Counted from the stretch's first letter, positions 43,200 to 52,688 are shown. The stretch is 64,000 nucleotides of DNA from Ralstonia sp. SET104 (GCF_003851545.1 NZ_BHVX01000013.1:1-64000), one strand, 5' to 3'. Made by a program: numbers and translations. Notes: generated from the letters alone by a model not told the origin.

Positions 43200-44333
43200 T
43201 TAGAAATCAGCGTACAGACGGCCGGGGTTGAAGATGCCGAGCGGATCAAAACTGTCCTTCAGGCGCTTGTGCACAGCCATTAACGGCGCGGCGACGGGCG
43301 TGAAGATGTCGCTGGCACGGTCGCCATTGCGGAACAGCGTGGCGTGGCCGCCGGCCTTGCGGGCAGCATCGCGGATGATGTCGGCAGATGCGTTTGCTGT
43401 GTCGATCCACCAGCGCTGGCCGCCACCCCATTCGACGAGCTGTTCGTTGGCGGATGCATGCCCGAGCGCCAATGGCGGCGTGGCCGGGGGCAGGGCGATG
43501 CGCCACAGCGGCTGGTTGCCTTGCACCGCGCGCGCGAAGAACGTGTGCGACTGCTCGCGCAGGCCGTGCCAGAACGTAATGGCTTGTGCATCGTCAACGC
43601 GCTCGCCACCGAGTTTGATGATGGCTGCCCGCACGGCGGCATCAGCACCGCACAGGCGCACCCACAGCGCACCGTCGATCCATGCAGACGCGGCAATCGG
43701 CAGCGGCTGGCCGCCCCAGCGGTTGAGCGTGTCGATGGCCTCGGCTTGCGGCATGGCAAAACGCAGCGTTGCGTCGCAGAACGGCATCGGCAGCACCTTG
43801 AGCGACACCTGCACGACCAGACCGAGTGTGCCGAGCGCACCGGCCATCAGGCGTGAGACGTCGTAGCCCGCCACGTTCTTCATCACCTGGCCACCAAAGT
43901 TGAGCATGTCGCCGCGGCCATCCATCACGACCGCGCCGAGCACGAAATCACGCAGCGCACCCACCGATTGCCGGCGCGGGCCGGACAGGCCCGATGCAAA
44001 CGCGCCGCCCACTGTTGCCTGCTTGCCGTCTGCGGCAAAGTGCGGTGGCTCGAACGCCAGCATTTGCCGATGCTCGGCCAGTGCGGCTTCGATCTCGGGC
44101 AGTGGCGTGCCGCTGCGCGCCGTGATGACCAGTTCAGCGGGGTCGTAGTCGACGATGCCGGACCACTCACGTGTGTCGAGCACGGTGCCGTTGGATGCTG
44201 GCGCGCGGCCGTAGAAATCCTTGGTGCCGCCGCCACGCAAGGTCAGGGGTGTGTGGCTGTCGGCAGCCTGCGCGATAGCATCGCGCAGGCGCGCGAGCGT
44301 GGGCGAAAGGGCGGTGTCTGGCGTGGTTGGCAT
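43200..44333 (-). CDS. glcE: glycolate oxidase FAD-binding subunit GlcE
   Basis: The protein is 377 aa from ATG 44333 (MPTTPDTALSPTLARLRDAI). The PCMH-type FAD-binding domain has LTLRGGGTKDFYG, ATVGGAFASGLSGPRRQSVG and VMKNVAGYDVSRLMAGALGT. The C terminus SFDPLGIFNPGRLYADF is typical. It partners with GlcD and GlcF in oxidising glycolate to glyoxylate. The stop is 13 bp before glcF. Confidence 0.95.
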   Translation of the reverse strand: MPTTPDTALSPTLARLRDAIAQAADSHTPLTLRGGGTKDFYGRAPASNGTVLDTREWSGIVDYDPAELVITARSGTPLPEIEAALAEHRQMLAFEPPHFAADGKQATVGGAFASGLSGPRRQSVGALRDFVLGAVVMDGRGDMLNFGGQVMKNVAGYDVSRLMAGALGTLGLVVQVSLKVLPMPFCDATLRFAMPQAEAIDTLNRWGGQPLPIAASAWIDGALWVRLCGADAAVRAAIIKLGGERVDDAQAITFWHGLREQSHTFFARAVQGNQPLWRIALPPATPPLALGHASANEQLVEWGGGQRWWIDTANASADIIRDAARKAGGHATLFRNGDRASDIFTPVAAPLMAVHKRLKDSFDPLGIFNPGRLYADF

Positions 44334-44355
44334 GACGAACCTTCTGGTGCGCAGC

Positions 44356-45288
44356 TCACTGGCTGTTCGCAGTCTCGGGTGGGTGGGGTGGAAGCTTGGT
44401 GCCGCAGCGCTTGCAGAATGCGGCATCGGTGTCGTGGCCGTCAGTGGTGCAATGGGTGCACGCACGGGTGGGCAGAGGCTGCGCTGAGGCAGGGGCGGCC
44501 TGTCGCATGCTCGATACCAGTTCCGCGCCGATGATGCCGGTCGGGAACGCGATGATGCTGTAGCCGAGCAGGATCGTGAGCGAGGTGATGAACTGCCCCA
44601 GCGGGGTCTTCGGCACCAGGTCGCCAAAGCCCGTGGTGGTGAGCGTGACCACCGCCCAGTACATGCTGACCGGGATGCTGGTGAAGCCGTGCGCCGGCCC
44701 TTCCACCACGTACATCACGGTGCCCAGGATGATGGTGATGATGAATACCGTGCCCAGGAACACAAAAATCTTGCGCCGCGCATTGACGAGCGCACGCAGC
44801 AGCACCTGCGCTTCTTCAAAGTAGATCGTGAGCTTGAGCACCCGGAACACGCGCAGCAAACGCAGCAGGCGCACGTCAATCAGGTACGCCATTTCCGGCG
44901 CGAAGACGGCAAGCCAGGTCGGCAGGATCGAGACGAAATCGATGACGCCGTAGAAGCTCAGCACATAGCGCCACGGCTTGCGCACCACCAGAATGCGCAT
45001 GACGTACTCGGCCGTGAACAGCAGCGTGGCCAACCATTCGATGACTGCGAAGAGCGTGCCCGCGCGGTCGTGCATGCTGGGCAGGCTGTCGAGCATCACC
45101 ACCAGCACGCTGGCGAGAATGACGATCAGCAGCGTCACGTCAAACTGCCTGCCTGCGCGCGTCTCAGCCTCGAAGATGATGACGTACCACTGGCGGCGCC
45201 AACCGTCCTCTTCAGGTTTGCCGAGGTATTGCCCCAGGCGCGTGTTGTGCGCGTGCCATCGGCTGGTGCGGGACGGGTTCTGGCTCAT
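44356..45288 (-). CDS. six-TM potassium-channel-like ion transporter
   Basis: The protein is 310 aa. S1-S6 helices are visible, with an S4-like RLLRLLRVFRVLKLTIYFEE and the K+ selectivity filter in WAVVTLTTTGFGDLVPKTPL. The C-terminal zinc-ribbon-like tail ACTHCTTDGHDTDAAFCKRC is unusual for a small bacterial channel. It is inserted between glcD and glcE on the same strand with gaps of 17 and 22 bp, so it is almost certainly part of the glc transcript. Confidence 0.93.
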   Translation of the reverse strand: MSQNPSRTSRWHAHNTRLGQYLGKPEEDGWRRQWYVIIFEAETRAGRQFDVTLLIVILASVLVVMLDSLPSMHDRAGTLFAVIEWLATLLFTAEYVMRILVVRKPWRYVLSFYGVIDFVSILPTWLAVFAPEMAYLIDVRLLRLLRVFRVLKLTIYFEEAQVLLRALVNARRKIFVFLGTVFIITIILGTVMYVVEGPAHGFTSIPVSMYWAVVTLTTTGFGDLVPKTPLGQFITSLTILLGYSIIAFPTGIIGAELVSSMRQAAPASAQPLPTRACTHCTTDGHDTDAAFCKRCGTKLPPHPPETANSQ

Positions 45289-45305
45289 GGCTGGCTCAGC
45301 GGAGC

Positions 45306-46799
45306 TCAGAAACGCGGCAGGTCAGGGTGCGGAAGCAGGCCGTTGCGCACGTGCAGCTTGCCGTATTCGGCGCAACGCGCGAGCGTAGGGATGGCCTTGT
45401 CGGGGTTCAGCAGGCGCGCCGGGTCAAAGGCGGCCTTCACGCACAGAAATGCGTCGCGCTCCTGGGCCGAGAACTGCACGCACATCGAGCTGAGCTTTTC
45501 CACGCCCACGCCGTGTTCGCCGGTAACGGTGCCGCCGAGTTCCACGCAGGTCTCCAGGATGTCCGACCCGAACAACTCCGCGCGGTGCCATTCGTCCTGA
45601 TCTTCGCCATTGAAGAGAATGAGCGGGTGCATGTTGCCGTCGCCCGCGTGGAAGACGTTGATGCAACGCAGCGCGTACTTCTGCTCCATCTCCTGGATGC
45701 GCTTGAGCAGCGTGCCGATGTGCTTGCGCGGGATGGTGCCGTCCATGCAGTAGTAGTCGGGCGAGATGCGTCCGGCTGCCGGGAAGGCATTCTTGCGGCC
45801 GCTCCAGAATTTAAGCCGTTCGGCCTCGCTTTGCGAAACCTGGATGCGCGTGGCACCCGAGGCGCGCAGCACCTCGCTCATGCGCGCGATCTCTTCGGCC
45901 ACCTCTTCGGGCGTGCCGTCGGATTCGCACAATAGGATGGCGGCGGCGTCCAGGTCGTAGCCGGCGCGGACGAATTCTTCAACCGCCGCCGTGGCGGGTT
46001 TGTCCATCATCTCCAGCCCGGCCGGGATGATGCCTGCGGCAATCACGTCGGCCACGGCATTGCCGCCGGCTTCCACGTTGTCAAAGCTCGCCATGATCAC
46101 CTGTGCAAGCTGCGGCTTGGGGATCAGGCGCACGGTCACTTCCGTCACCACGGCCAGCATGCCTTCGGAGCCGATCACGGTGGCCAGCAGGTCCAGGCCA
46201 GGTGCGTCCGGCGCCTCGCTGCCGAATTCGACCACCTCGCCGTCCATCATCACGGCGCGCACGCGCAGCACGTTGTGCACGGTCAGGCCGTACTTCAGGC
46301 AGTGCACGCCGCCCGAGTTCTCGTTCACGTTGCCGCCGATGGTGCAGGCAATCTGCGACGACGGATCGGGTGCGTAGTACAGCCCGTGTGGGTTGGCTGC
46401 TTCCGAAATGGCGAGGTTGCGCACACCCGGCTGCACCACCGCCGTACGCGTGTACGGGTCGACTTTGATGACGCGCTTGAACTTGGCCAGCGACAACACC
46501 AGCCCGCCCGGCGTGGGCATTGCGCCGCCCGACAGGCTCGTCCCCGCGCCGCGCGGCACCACGGGCACGCCCATGCGGTGGCAGACACGCAGAATCTCAA
46601 CGACCTGCGCCTCGGTGTCCGGCAGCACCACGGCCAGTGGCACCTGCCGGTAAGCGGCGAGGCCGTCGCATTCATACGGGGTGGTGTCTTCGCGCTCCCA
46701 GAGCAGGGCGTCGTCGGACACGATCTGCGCCAGCGCGGCAGTCAGCTCAGCCTGCAGCGCAGACAGGTCGCGGGTGTTGGAGGGCAGCGGCGCATTCAT
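45306..46799 (-). CDS. glcD: glycolate oxidase catalytic subunit GlcD
   Basis: The protein is 497 aa from ATG 46799. The FAD-binding PCMH domain has VPRGAGTSLSGGAMPTPGGL and CTIGGNVNENSGGVHCLKYG. The C-terminal oxidase domain has NVFHAGDGNMHPLILFNG, TVTGEHGVGVEKLSSMCVQF and DPARLLNPDKAIP. It oxidises glycolate (and D-lactate) with FAD. First gene of the glc operon. Confidence 0.95.
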   Translation of the reverse strand: MNAPLPSNTRDLSALQAELTAALAQIVSDDALLWEREDTTPYECDGLAAYRQVPLAVVLPDTEAQVVEILRVCHRMGVPVVPRGAGTSLSGGAMPTPGGLVLSLAKFKRVIKVDPYTRTAVVQPGVRNLAISEAANPHGLYYAPDPSSQIACTIGGNVNENSGGVHCLKYGLTVHNVLRVRAVMMDGEVVEFGSEAPDAPGLDLLATVIGSEGMLAVVTEVTVRLIPKPQLAQVIMASFDNVEAGGNAVADVIAAGIIPAGLEMMDKPATAAVEEFVRAGYDLDAAAILLCESDGTPEEVAEEIARMSEVLRASGATRIQVSQSEAERLKFWSGRKNAFPAAGRISPDYYCMDGTIPRKHIGTLLKRIQEMEQKYALRCINVFHAGDGNMHPLILFNGEDQDEWHRAELFGSDILETCVELGGTVTGEHGVGVEKLSSMCVQFSAQERDAFLCVKAAFDPARLLNPDKAIPTLARCAEYGKLHVRNGLLPHPDLPRF

Positions 46800-47067
46800 G
46801 GGGTGTCTCTCATGGTTCTGCCCGACAGCGGTGGCCGGGGTGGGAGGCACTATAGCCCGGCCGCCGCGCCGTGCGGCGTGTTAAGGACTTTTGCTGCGAT
46901 GAATTTGGCTCGCGCAAACGGCCAATGTGGTTCATCGCGGTGCTGCAAGGTCAAACGAACGCGCCAACTCAGCACAGGAGCCGTAAACAAAGCCTTCTCG
47001 GCGTACCGTTTTGACGGTCAGCCCTAAGCGGTAGTTGGCCTGATAGGGCTCCACCGCTGATGAGCGC

Positions 47068-47958
47068 CTACCAATCCAGCCCAAGCAACCAATCCACAAA
47101 ATGCTGCGCCTCGGGCTTCATGGGCGCCTGCTCGCGCTGGACGATGTAATAAGCATGCGGCGAGGTCGATTCGATGTCCAGCAGCCGCACGATCTGCCCC
47201 GAGGCGAGCCAGTTGCGCGCCATCTCCTGCCGCACCAGCGCCACACCCTGGTTGGACGCCACCGCCTCCAGCATTAACCCGATGTCATTGAAGAGCGAGC
47301 CGGTAGCCGGCTCCGGCGCATCCAGCCCGGCAGCCTCGAACCATGGGCGCCACGGCTCCAATGGGCTGCGCAGCAGCGTGAGGTTCAGCAGTTGCGAGGC
47401 CTCGGTGATGGTGTTGCCGCTGATCTGCTCGAAGTAGGCGCGCCCGCATGCCGGGAATACCGGCTCGTTGAGCAGCAGCGTCGTTTTCAGGTCCGGATAG
47501 CGGCCGGTGCCATAGCGGATTTCGACGTCGGTGTCCTCAGCCTTCACGTCGAGGAACGGGATGGCCAGGTGCAGTTCGATGTCGATGTGTGGGTACAGCG
47601 TGTTGAACTCGGGAATGCGCGGCACCAGGTGTTGGCGCCCGAACGTGGGCGGAATCGCAACGCGCAGCCGTGCGCGCTGCTTGCTGAATTCGGGCCGCGC
47701 CAGCTCGTGCAGGCTCTTGAGCGCGTCTTGCACGCTGCGCAGATAGCGCGTGCCGGCGGCTGTCAGCCGCAGCGCTGTGCCGGTGCGCACGAACAGGTCT
47801 TCGCCCCACAGCTCTTCGAGGTTCTTGATGCGGTGGGATACCGCGCTGGGCGTGACCGACAGTTCCTCGGCCGCACGCGCGAAGCTCGCATGGCGCGCTC
47901 CCGCTTCGAAGGCAATCAGCAGATGCAGCGGAGGAACGCGTTTGAAGACGGAGGACAT
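47068..47958 (-). CDS. LysR-family regulator (GcvA-like)
   Basis: The protein is 296 aa. The N-terminal winged helix is LHLLIAFEAGARHASFARAA with EELSVTPSAVSHRIKNLEEL, the GcvA subgroup style. The substrate-binding domain contains LRVAIPPTFGRQHLVPRIPE and a C-terminal PHAYYIVQREQAP. It lies between the glc operon and the D-lactate dehydrogenase-like gene on the same strand and probably controls one of them; the effector is unknown. Confidence 0.93.
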   Translation of the reverse strand: MSSVFKRVPPLHLLIAFEAGARHASFARAAEELSVTPSAVSHRIKNLEELWGEDLFVRTGTALRLTAAGTRYLRSVQDALKSLHELARPEFSKQRARLRVAIPPTFGRQHLVPRIPEFNTLYPHIDIELHLAIPFLDVKAEDTDVEIRYGTGRYPDLKTTLLLNEPVFPACGRAYFEQISGNTITEASQLLNLTLLRSPLEPWRPWFEAAGLDAPEPATGSLFNDIGLMLEAVASNQGVALVRQEMARNWLASGQIVRLLDIESTSPHAYYIVQREQAPMKPEAQHFVDWLLGLDW

Positions 47959-47985
47959 GCGGGCGATCGCCGGTAGGTGGCTCGG

Positions 47986-49404
47986 TTACAGGTGGAAGAT
48001 CTTGCCTGGGTTCAGGATGTGCTTTGGGTCCAGCGCCTGCTTGACGCTGCGCATCAGGTCGATGGCATCGTTGCCGTGCTCGGCGATGAGGAAGTCCATC
48101 TTGTGCAGGCCCACGCCGTGTTCGCCAGTGCAAGTGCCGTCCATGGCAATTGCACGCGCGACGATGCGCTGGTTAATGCGCTCGGCTTCCTCCAGTTCTT
48201 CCGGTTTGTTCGGATCAATGAGGAATGCGACGTGGAAATTGCCATCGCCCACATGCCCGACGATAGGGGCGGGCAGATGCAGCGCGCTGGCGAGCAGGTC
48301 TTTCTCGGTTTCCACCACGCATTCGGCCAGGCGCGAAATCGGCACGCACACATCGGTGGTGACGGCGCGGCAGCCGGGCTTGAGCTGCAGGAAGGCGAAG
48401 AAGGCGTTGTGGCGCGCGTTCCAGAGGCGGCTGCGATCTTCGGGTCGCGTGGCCCATTCAAAGCCCTGGCCTTTGTGTTCTGCGGCGATCTGCTGAACGG
48501 TCTCCGCCTGTTCCTGCACACCGTGTTCCGAGCCGTGGAACTCGAAGAACAGCGTCGGCATTTCGGGCAGCGTCAGCTTGTCGTACTGGTTGATCGCGCG
48601 GATGGCCAGCGCGTCGACAAACTCCACGCGTGCAATCGGCACACCCATCTGGATGGTGTCAATCACGGCGGACACCGCGTCGCCCATGCTGGGGAAGGCG
48701 CACACGGCGGCGGACACCGCCTCGGGCTGCGGATACAGCTTCAGCGTGATCTCGGTGATGATGCCCAGCGTCCCCTCGCTGCCGATAAAGAGGCGCGTCA
48801 GGTCATAGCCCGCCGACGATTTACGCGCGCGGTTGGCCGTCTTGACGACGCGGCCATCTGCGGTCACGACCGTCAGGTTCAGCACGTTCTCGCGCATCGT
48901 GCCGTGGCGCACGGCGTTGGTGCCGGAAGCACGCGTCGCGCACATGCCGCCGATGGATGCATCCGCACCGGGGTCGATCGGGAAGAACAGGCCCGTGTCG
49001 CGGATCTCGTTATTGAGCTGCTTGCGCGTAACGCCTGGCTCGACCGTCACCGTCAGGTCTTGCGGATGGACGAACAGCACATGGTTCATCTGCGAGAGAT
49101 CCAGGCTCACGCCACCCGCCACGGCCAGCAGATGGCCTTCGAGCGATGAGCCTGCGCCGTACGGGATCAGCGGAATTTCGTGCTCGAAGCATAGCTTGGC
49201 GATGGCGGCGACTTCCTCGGTGGTCTGCGCGAAGACGACGGCGTCGGGCAGCATCGGGTCGTAGGCGGATTCATCGCGGCCGTGGTGGGCGCGCACGGCG
49301 TCGGCAGTGGAGAGGCGTTCACCGAAACGGGCACGCAGCGCGTCGAGCATGGCCGGCGGAATCGGCTTGCGCACCAATCCGGGGTGGGGGAGCGGGTGGT
49401 TCAT
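47986..49404 (-). CDS. FAD-linked D-lactate dehydrogenase (cytochrome-type)
   Basis: The protein is 472 aa. The PCMH FAD domain has IPYGAGSSLEGHLLAVAGGV and DASIGGMCATRASGTNAVRH. The C-terminal domain has PIVGHVGDGNFHVAFLIDPN and GTCTGEHGVGLHKMDFLIAE, ending DPKHILNPGKIFHL. The arrangement matches bacterial and mitochondrial D-lactate dehydrogenase (cytochrome). It is a paralogue of GlcD but lacks adjacent GlcE/GlcF-type partners of its own. A 2-hydroxyacid other than lactate is possible. Confidence 0.92.
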   Translation of the reverse strand: MNHPLPHPGLVRKPIPPAMLDALRARFGERLSTADAVRAHHGRDESAYDPMLPDAVVFAQTTEEVAAIAKLCFEHEIPLIPYGAGSSLEGHLLAVAGGVSLDLSQMNHVLFVHPQDLTVTVEPGVTRKQLNNEIRDTGLFFPIDPGADASIGGMCATRASGTNAVRHGTMRENVLNLTVVTADGRVVKTANRARKSSAGYDLTRLFIGSEGTLGIITEITLKLYPQPEAVSAAVCAFPSMGDAVSAVIDTIQMGVPIARVEFVDALAIRAINQYDKLTLPEMPTLFFEFHGSEHGVQEQAETVQQIAAEHKGQGFEWATRPEDRSRLWNARHNAFFAFLQLKPGCRAVTTDVCVPISRLAECVVETEKDLLASALHLPAPIVGHVGDGNFHVAFLIDPNKPEELEEAERINQRIVARAIAMDGTCTGEHGVGLHKMDFLIAEHGNDAIDLMRSVKQALDPKHILNPGKIFHL

Positions 49405-49518
49405 GGCGTCTCGCTATGTTGTGCGGCTCTCGGCGGGCCAAAGAGTCATTCTAACGCCGGGGTGTCACGCCGCTTGCGATAATGACGGATACCAACGCGC
49501 CAACACAGGAGACGCACC

Positions 49519-50076
49519 GTGGGCAATCGCCTATCCAAAATCGCCACCCGCACCGGCGACGACGGCACCACCGGCCTTGGCGATGGCAGCCGCACGGCCA
49601 AAGACAGCCTGCGCATCGCCGCCATTGGCGACGTCGACGAGTTGAACTCGCACATCGGTGTGCTGCTAACAGAGACGCTGCCAGACGGCGTGCGCGCGGC
49701 GCTCACGGCGATCCAGCACGATTTATTCGATCTGGGCGGCGAGCTGTGCATTCCGGGCTACACGATGGTCACGACTGCGCATGTGCTGCGGCTCGATCAA
49801 TGGCTGGCCGATTACAACGCTGGTCTGCCACGCCTGGCCGAATTCATCCTGCCGGGCGGCAGCCGTGCTGCGGCGCAGGCGCATATCTGCCGAACCGTCG
49901 CGCGCCGGGCGGAACGCAGCATCGTCGCGCTTGGTCGCGCCGAGGCGATTGGCGAGGCGCCGCGTCAATACGTCAACCGCTTGTCGGACCTGCTGTTCGT
50001 TCTGGCCCGCGTGCTCAACCGCGTGGATGGCGGCACGGACGTCCTCTGGAAACGCGACGAGCACACGCCGACGTAA
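49519..50076 (+). CDS. PduO-type cob(I)alamin adenosyltransferase
   Basis: The protein is 185 aa. The ATP-binding N terminus KIATRTGDDGTTGLGDGSRT and the signatures VDELNSHIGVLL, FILPGGSRAAAQAHICRTVA, RRAERSIVAL and NRLSDLLFVLARVLNR are all present. It transfers adenosine to cobalt to make coenzyme B12. It forms trimers in the cytoplasm. Start ATG/GTG 49519, preceded by AGGAGACGCACC. Confidence 0.96.
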   Translation: MGNRLSKIATRTGDDGTTGLGDGSRTAKDSLRIAAIGDVDELNSHIGVLLTETLPDGVRAALTAIQHDLFDLGGELCIPGYTMVTTAHVLRLDQWLADYNAGLPRLAEFILPGGSRAAAQAHICRTVARRAERSIVALGRAEAIGEAPRQYVNRLSDLLFVLARVLNRVDGGTDVLWKRDEHTPT

Positions 50077-50098
50077 TCGCACGCATCGCCGCAAAACA

Positions 50099-50128
50099 AA
50101 ACGGCCCGGTAATTGCGCCGGGCCGTTT
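50099..50128. terminator. bidirectional terminator
   Basis: AAACGGCCCGG and CCGGGCCGTTT form an 11-bp stem with an 8-nt loop between the convergent adenosyltransferase and MscS genes, with A/T runs on the flanks. Confidence 0.85.
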
Positions 50129-50146
50129 GCTTGGTAGCGTTGGATT

Positions 50147-51049
50147 TCAGTTCACGCTTGTCGGCGTCGTCGTGCTTTGTGCCACGGCTGCCAACCCCGC
50201 CAACTGCCCAGGCGTGGTGATCGTCAGCGCCTGCGACGGCGTGGGTGCCGGGAAGCCGGCTTCAGCCAGTGCTTCCTTGATCGTGCGGTTGGTGTCGAAA
50301 TACACCTGCCAGTAGTTGTCGTTGTGCGTGTACGGGCGCACGGCCAGCACCGGCCCAACCAAGTTGAACTCCAGGATTTCCACATCGACTGGCGGATCGG
50401 CCAGCACGTTCGGAATGGCCGCAACCTTTTCCTTGAGCAGCGTCATGGCGGCACGGTGGTCGGCGCTGCCGGCCAGTTGCGCTTTCAGCTCCACGCGGCG
50501 GAATGGGTTGGCGGTGTAGTTCTGGATCGTATCCGCAAAGATCTTGCCGTTGCCGACAATCGTGACAACGTTGTCCGGCGTGTTGATGGTGGTGGCAAAC
50601 AGGCCGATCTCCTTGATCGTGCCGGTCACCCCGCCGGCCGTCACGAAGTCGCCCACCTTGAACGGCCGCAACACGATCAGGAACGCGCCCGCCGCAAAGT
50701 TCGACAGCAGCCCCGACCACGCCATGCCGATGGCCACACCGGCCGCTGCAATCAGCGCCGCAAACGTCGTTGTCTGGATGCCGAAGTACCCCAGGATACC
50801 GATCACCAGCAGCACGTTCAGCGTGACGGTAATGATCGAGCCCACATAGCGCAGCACGGTCGGATCGACCTTCTGCCGGCTCAACGAAGCTTCCACCATG
50901 CGTACCGCGAAATTGATCAGCCAGCGGCCCACCACCCAGAAAATGATGGCGGCGAGGATCTTCATGCCGACATCGGTGGCGTATTGCGCAATGATCGCCT
51001 GGTACTTGCTTGCGGTATTGGCGGCGGTATCCGCCAGGGTGTCTGCCAT
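50147..51049 (-). CDS. MscS-family mechanosensitive channel
   Basis: The protein is 300 aa from ATG 51049 (CGGAGGCAACC upstream). It has three N-terminal membrane helices, TM3 being AALIAAAGVAIGMAWSGLLS with the Gly/Ala packing pattern. The beta domain has LRPFKVGDFVTAGGVTGTIK and IGLFATTINTPDNVVTIVGN. The alpha/beta C-terminal domain follows, plus a Thr/Ser-rich tail. It releases solutes on hypo-osmotic shock; inner membrane. Confidence 0.95.
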   Translation of the reverse strand: MADTLADTAANTASKYQAIIAQYATDVGMKILAAIIFWVVGRWLINFAVRMVEASLSRQKVDPTVLRYVGSIITVTLNVLLVIGILGYFGIQTTTFAALIAAAGVAIGMAWSGLLSNFAAGAFLIVLRPFKVGDFVTAGGVTGTIKEIGLFATTINTPDNVVTIVGNGKIFADTIQNYTANPFRRVELKAQLAGSADHRAAMTLLKEKVAAIPNVLADPPVDVEILEFNLVGPVLAVRPYTHNDNYWQVYFDTNRTIKEALAEAGFPAPTPSQALTITTPGQLAGLAAVAQSTTTPTSVN

Positions 51050-51172
51050 GGTTGCCTCCGGGATGGGCAAGGGGAATCTCCCTACGATATGCCAAAGGCA
51101 GCGCACTTGTGTGATTTTGATGCGTTTTGATCACATTTTTTATACATTGCGCCGCCCCAACCGCAGGGAACG

Positions 51173-51200
51173 AAAAAGGACGCCCGCAGGCGTCCTCTTT
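51173..51200 (-). terminator. rho-independent terminator of aroG
   Basis: On the minus strand AGGACGCC and GGCGTCCT form an 8-bp stem with a 4-nt loop, followed by TTTTTCG. It is 30 bp downstream of the aroG stop. Confidence 0.85.
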
Positions 51201-51229
51201 CTTAGACCGCTGTCGCAGACTGACTGCGC

Positions 51230-52309
51230 TCAGTTGCCGCTGCCCGGCACCAGACGGCGCTTGCGCACGGCCTCTGCCAGCGTTTCCAGCACCTTCAGTG
51301 AGTCGTCCCAGCCGATGCAGGCGTCGGTCACGCTCTGGCCGTAGGCGAGGTCGGACACCGGCGTGCCCTGCACATGGTCCTGGCGGCCGGCGTTGATATG
51401 AGACTCGACCATTACGCCGACGATGCGATTGTCGCCCGCAGCCATCTGGCGGCCGATGTCTTCGCACACCGGGATCTGGTTCTCGTGCTTCTTGCTGCTG
51501 TTGGCATGCGAAGCGTCGATCATCAGGCGCGCGGCCAGACCCGATTTGGATATGGCGTCGCAGGCTTCCTGCACGCTGGCCGCGTCATAGTTGGGCGCCT
51601 TGCCGCCGCGCAGGATGATGTGGCAATCCTCGTTGCCCGCCGTCGACACGATGGCCGAGTGGCCGCCCTTGGTGACTGACAGGAAGTGGTGCGGCTGCGA
51701 TGCGGCCTTGATGGCGTCCACGGCGATCTTCACGTTGCCGTCGGTGCCGTTCTTGAAGCCGACCGGGCACGACAGGCCGGAAGCCAGTTCGCGGTGCACC
51801 TGCGATTCGGTTGTGCGCGCACCGATCGCGCCCCAGCTCACCAGATCAGCGATGTACTGTGGGCTGATCACGTCGAGGTATTCGGTGCCGGCGGGCAGGC
51901 CCAGCTCGTTGATGTTCATCAGCAGCTCGCGCGCGGTGCGCAGGCCGTCATTGATCTTGAAGCTGCCGTCCATGTGCGGATCGTTGATCAGGCCCTTCCA
52001 GCCGACCGTGGTGCGCGGCTTCTCGAAGTACACGCGCATGACGATTTCCAGCTCGTTCTTGAAGCGCTCGCGCTGCTCCACCAGGCGGCGAGCGTAGTCC
52101 ATTGCAGCCTTGGTGTCGTGGATGGAGCAGGGGCCGATGATGACGATCAGGCGATCATCCATGCCGTGCAGGATGCGGTGCATCGCGTTCCGGCTTTGGT
52201 AGATCAGGTCGGACACGGTGTCGCTGCACGGGAATTCGCGGATCAGATGCGACGGCGGCGTCAGCTCTTTCAGTTCGCGAATGCGCAAATCATCGGTGTT
52301 CTTCGGCAT
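51230..52309 (-). CDS. aroG: 3-deoxy-7-phosphoheptulonate (DAHP) synthase, type I
   Basis: The protein is 359 aa. Characteristic parts are DRLIVIIGPCSIHDTKAAMD, VYFEKPRTTVGWKGLINDPH, SWGAIGARTTESQVHRELAS with SCPVGFKNGTDG, RLMIDASHANSSK and VMVESHINAGRQD. It condenses phosphoenolpyruvate and erythrose 4-phosphate, the first step of aromatic amino-acid synthesis. The length and N-terminal extension fit the feedback-regulated AroG/AroF/AroH class; which amino acid inhibits it is not visible. Confidence 0.96.
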   Translation of the reverse strand: MPKNTDDLRIRELKELTPPSHLIREFPCSDTVSDLIYQSRNAMHRILHGMDDRLIVIIGPCSIHDTKAAMDYARRLVEQRERFKNELEIVMRVYFEKPRTTVGWKGLINDPHMDGSFKINDGLRTARELLMNINELGLPAGTEYLDVISPQYIADLVSWGAIGARTTESQVHRELASGLSCPVGFKNGTDGNVKIAVDAIKAASQPHHFLSVTKGGHSAIVSTAGNEDCHIILRGGKAPNYDAASVQEACDAISKSGLAARLMIDASHANSSKKHENQIPVCEDIGRQMAAGDNRIVGVMVESHINAGRQDHVQGTPVSDLAYGQSVTDACIGWDDSLKVLETLAEAVRKRRLVPGSGN

Positions 52310-52688
52310 GGAAAGCTCCAGGGGGATGTCTTGGTTCGTGTATTGGAAACGTCTACTGTGTTCGGATCATGTTTCGCGTCGATGCCGGGGTGGGGCAGGT
52401 GACTGGGCGAAAAAAAACCGCCAGGGTCGCTGGCGGTTTTCGGTATCTGCTGGGTGCTTTATTTTTGCTGCAAGCGCCCCTCTCCTTCCGCCAGCGGTGC
52501 GAGATGCCAAAAGTAAAAGTAAAAAAACTTGGCGAAGGACATGGAGAGGAAAACCAGGCGATGCAAGAAAAAAAGGGGAAGCGCTACTGCGCCGCACCAA
52601 TCGAACCGTCTTTATAACCCCTTTTTTTGGGGGCCGCAAGTGAGAATTCTCCGAGAATGCGGCTCCCTGGCGACGGCCCGGAGGCCGA
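52310..52688. other. AT-rich intergenic region between tldD and aroG
   Basis: These 379 bp are markedly richer in A and T than the neighbours. They contain the terminator at 52414-52440. A plus-strand frame at 52504-52617 encodes 37 residues (MPKVKVKKLGEGHGEENQAM...) but its only support is the ATG and Lys-rich character, with no good ribosome site. A second hairpin, CCCC-T(7)-GGGG, lies near 52618-52632. Confidence 0.45.
52414..52440 (-). terminator. rho-independent terminator downstream of tldD
   Basis: AAAACCGCCA and TGGCGGTTTT form a 10-bp stem with a 7-nt loop. On the minus strand eight T residues follow. It lies 249 bp after tldD and 105 bp before aroG. Confidence 0.8.

Noticed and set aside
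47977-49149. 390-codon plus-strand open frame opposite the D-lactate dehydrogenase gene
   Set aside because: It is a shadow with no domain, and it also runs into the LysR gene boundary region without a ribosome site.
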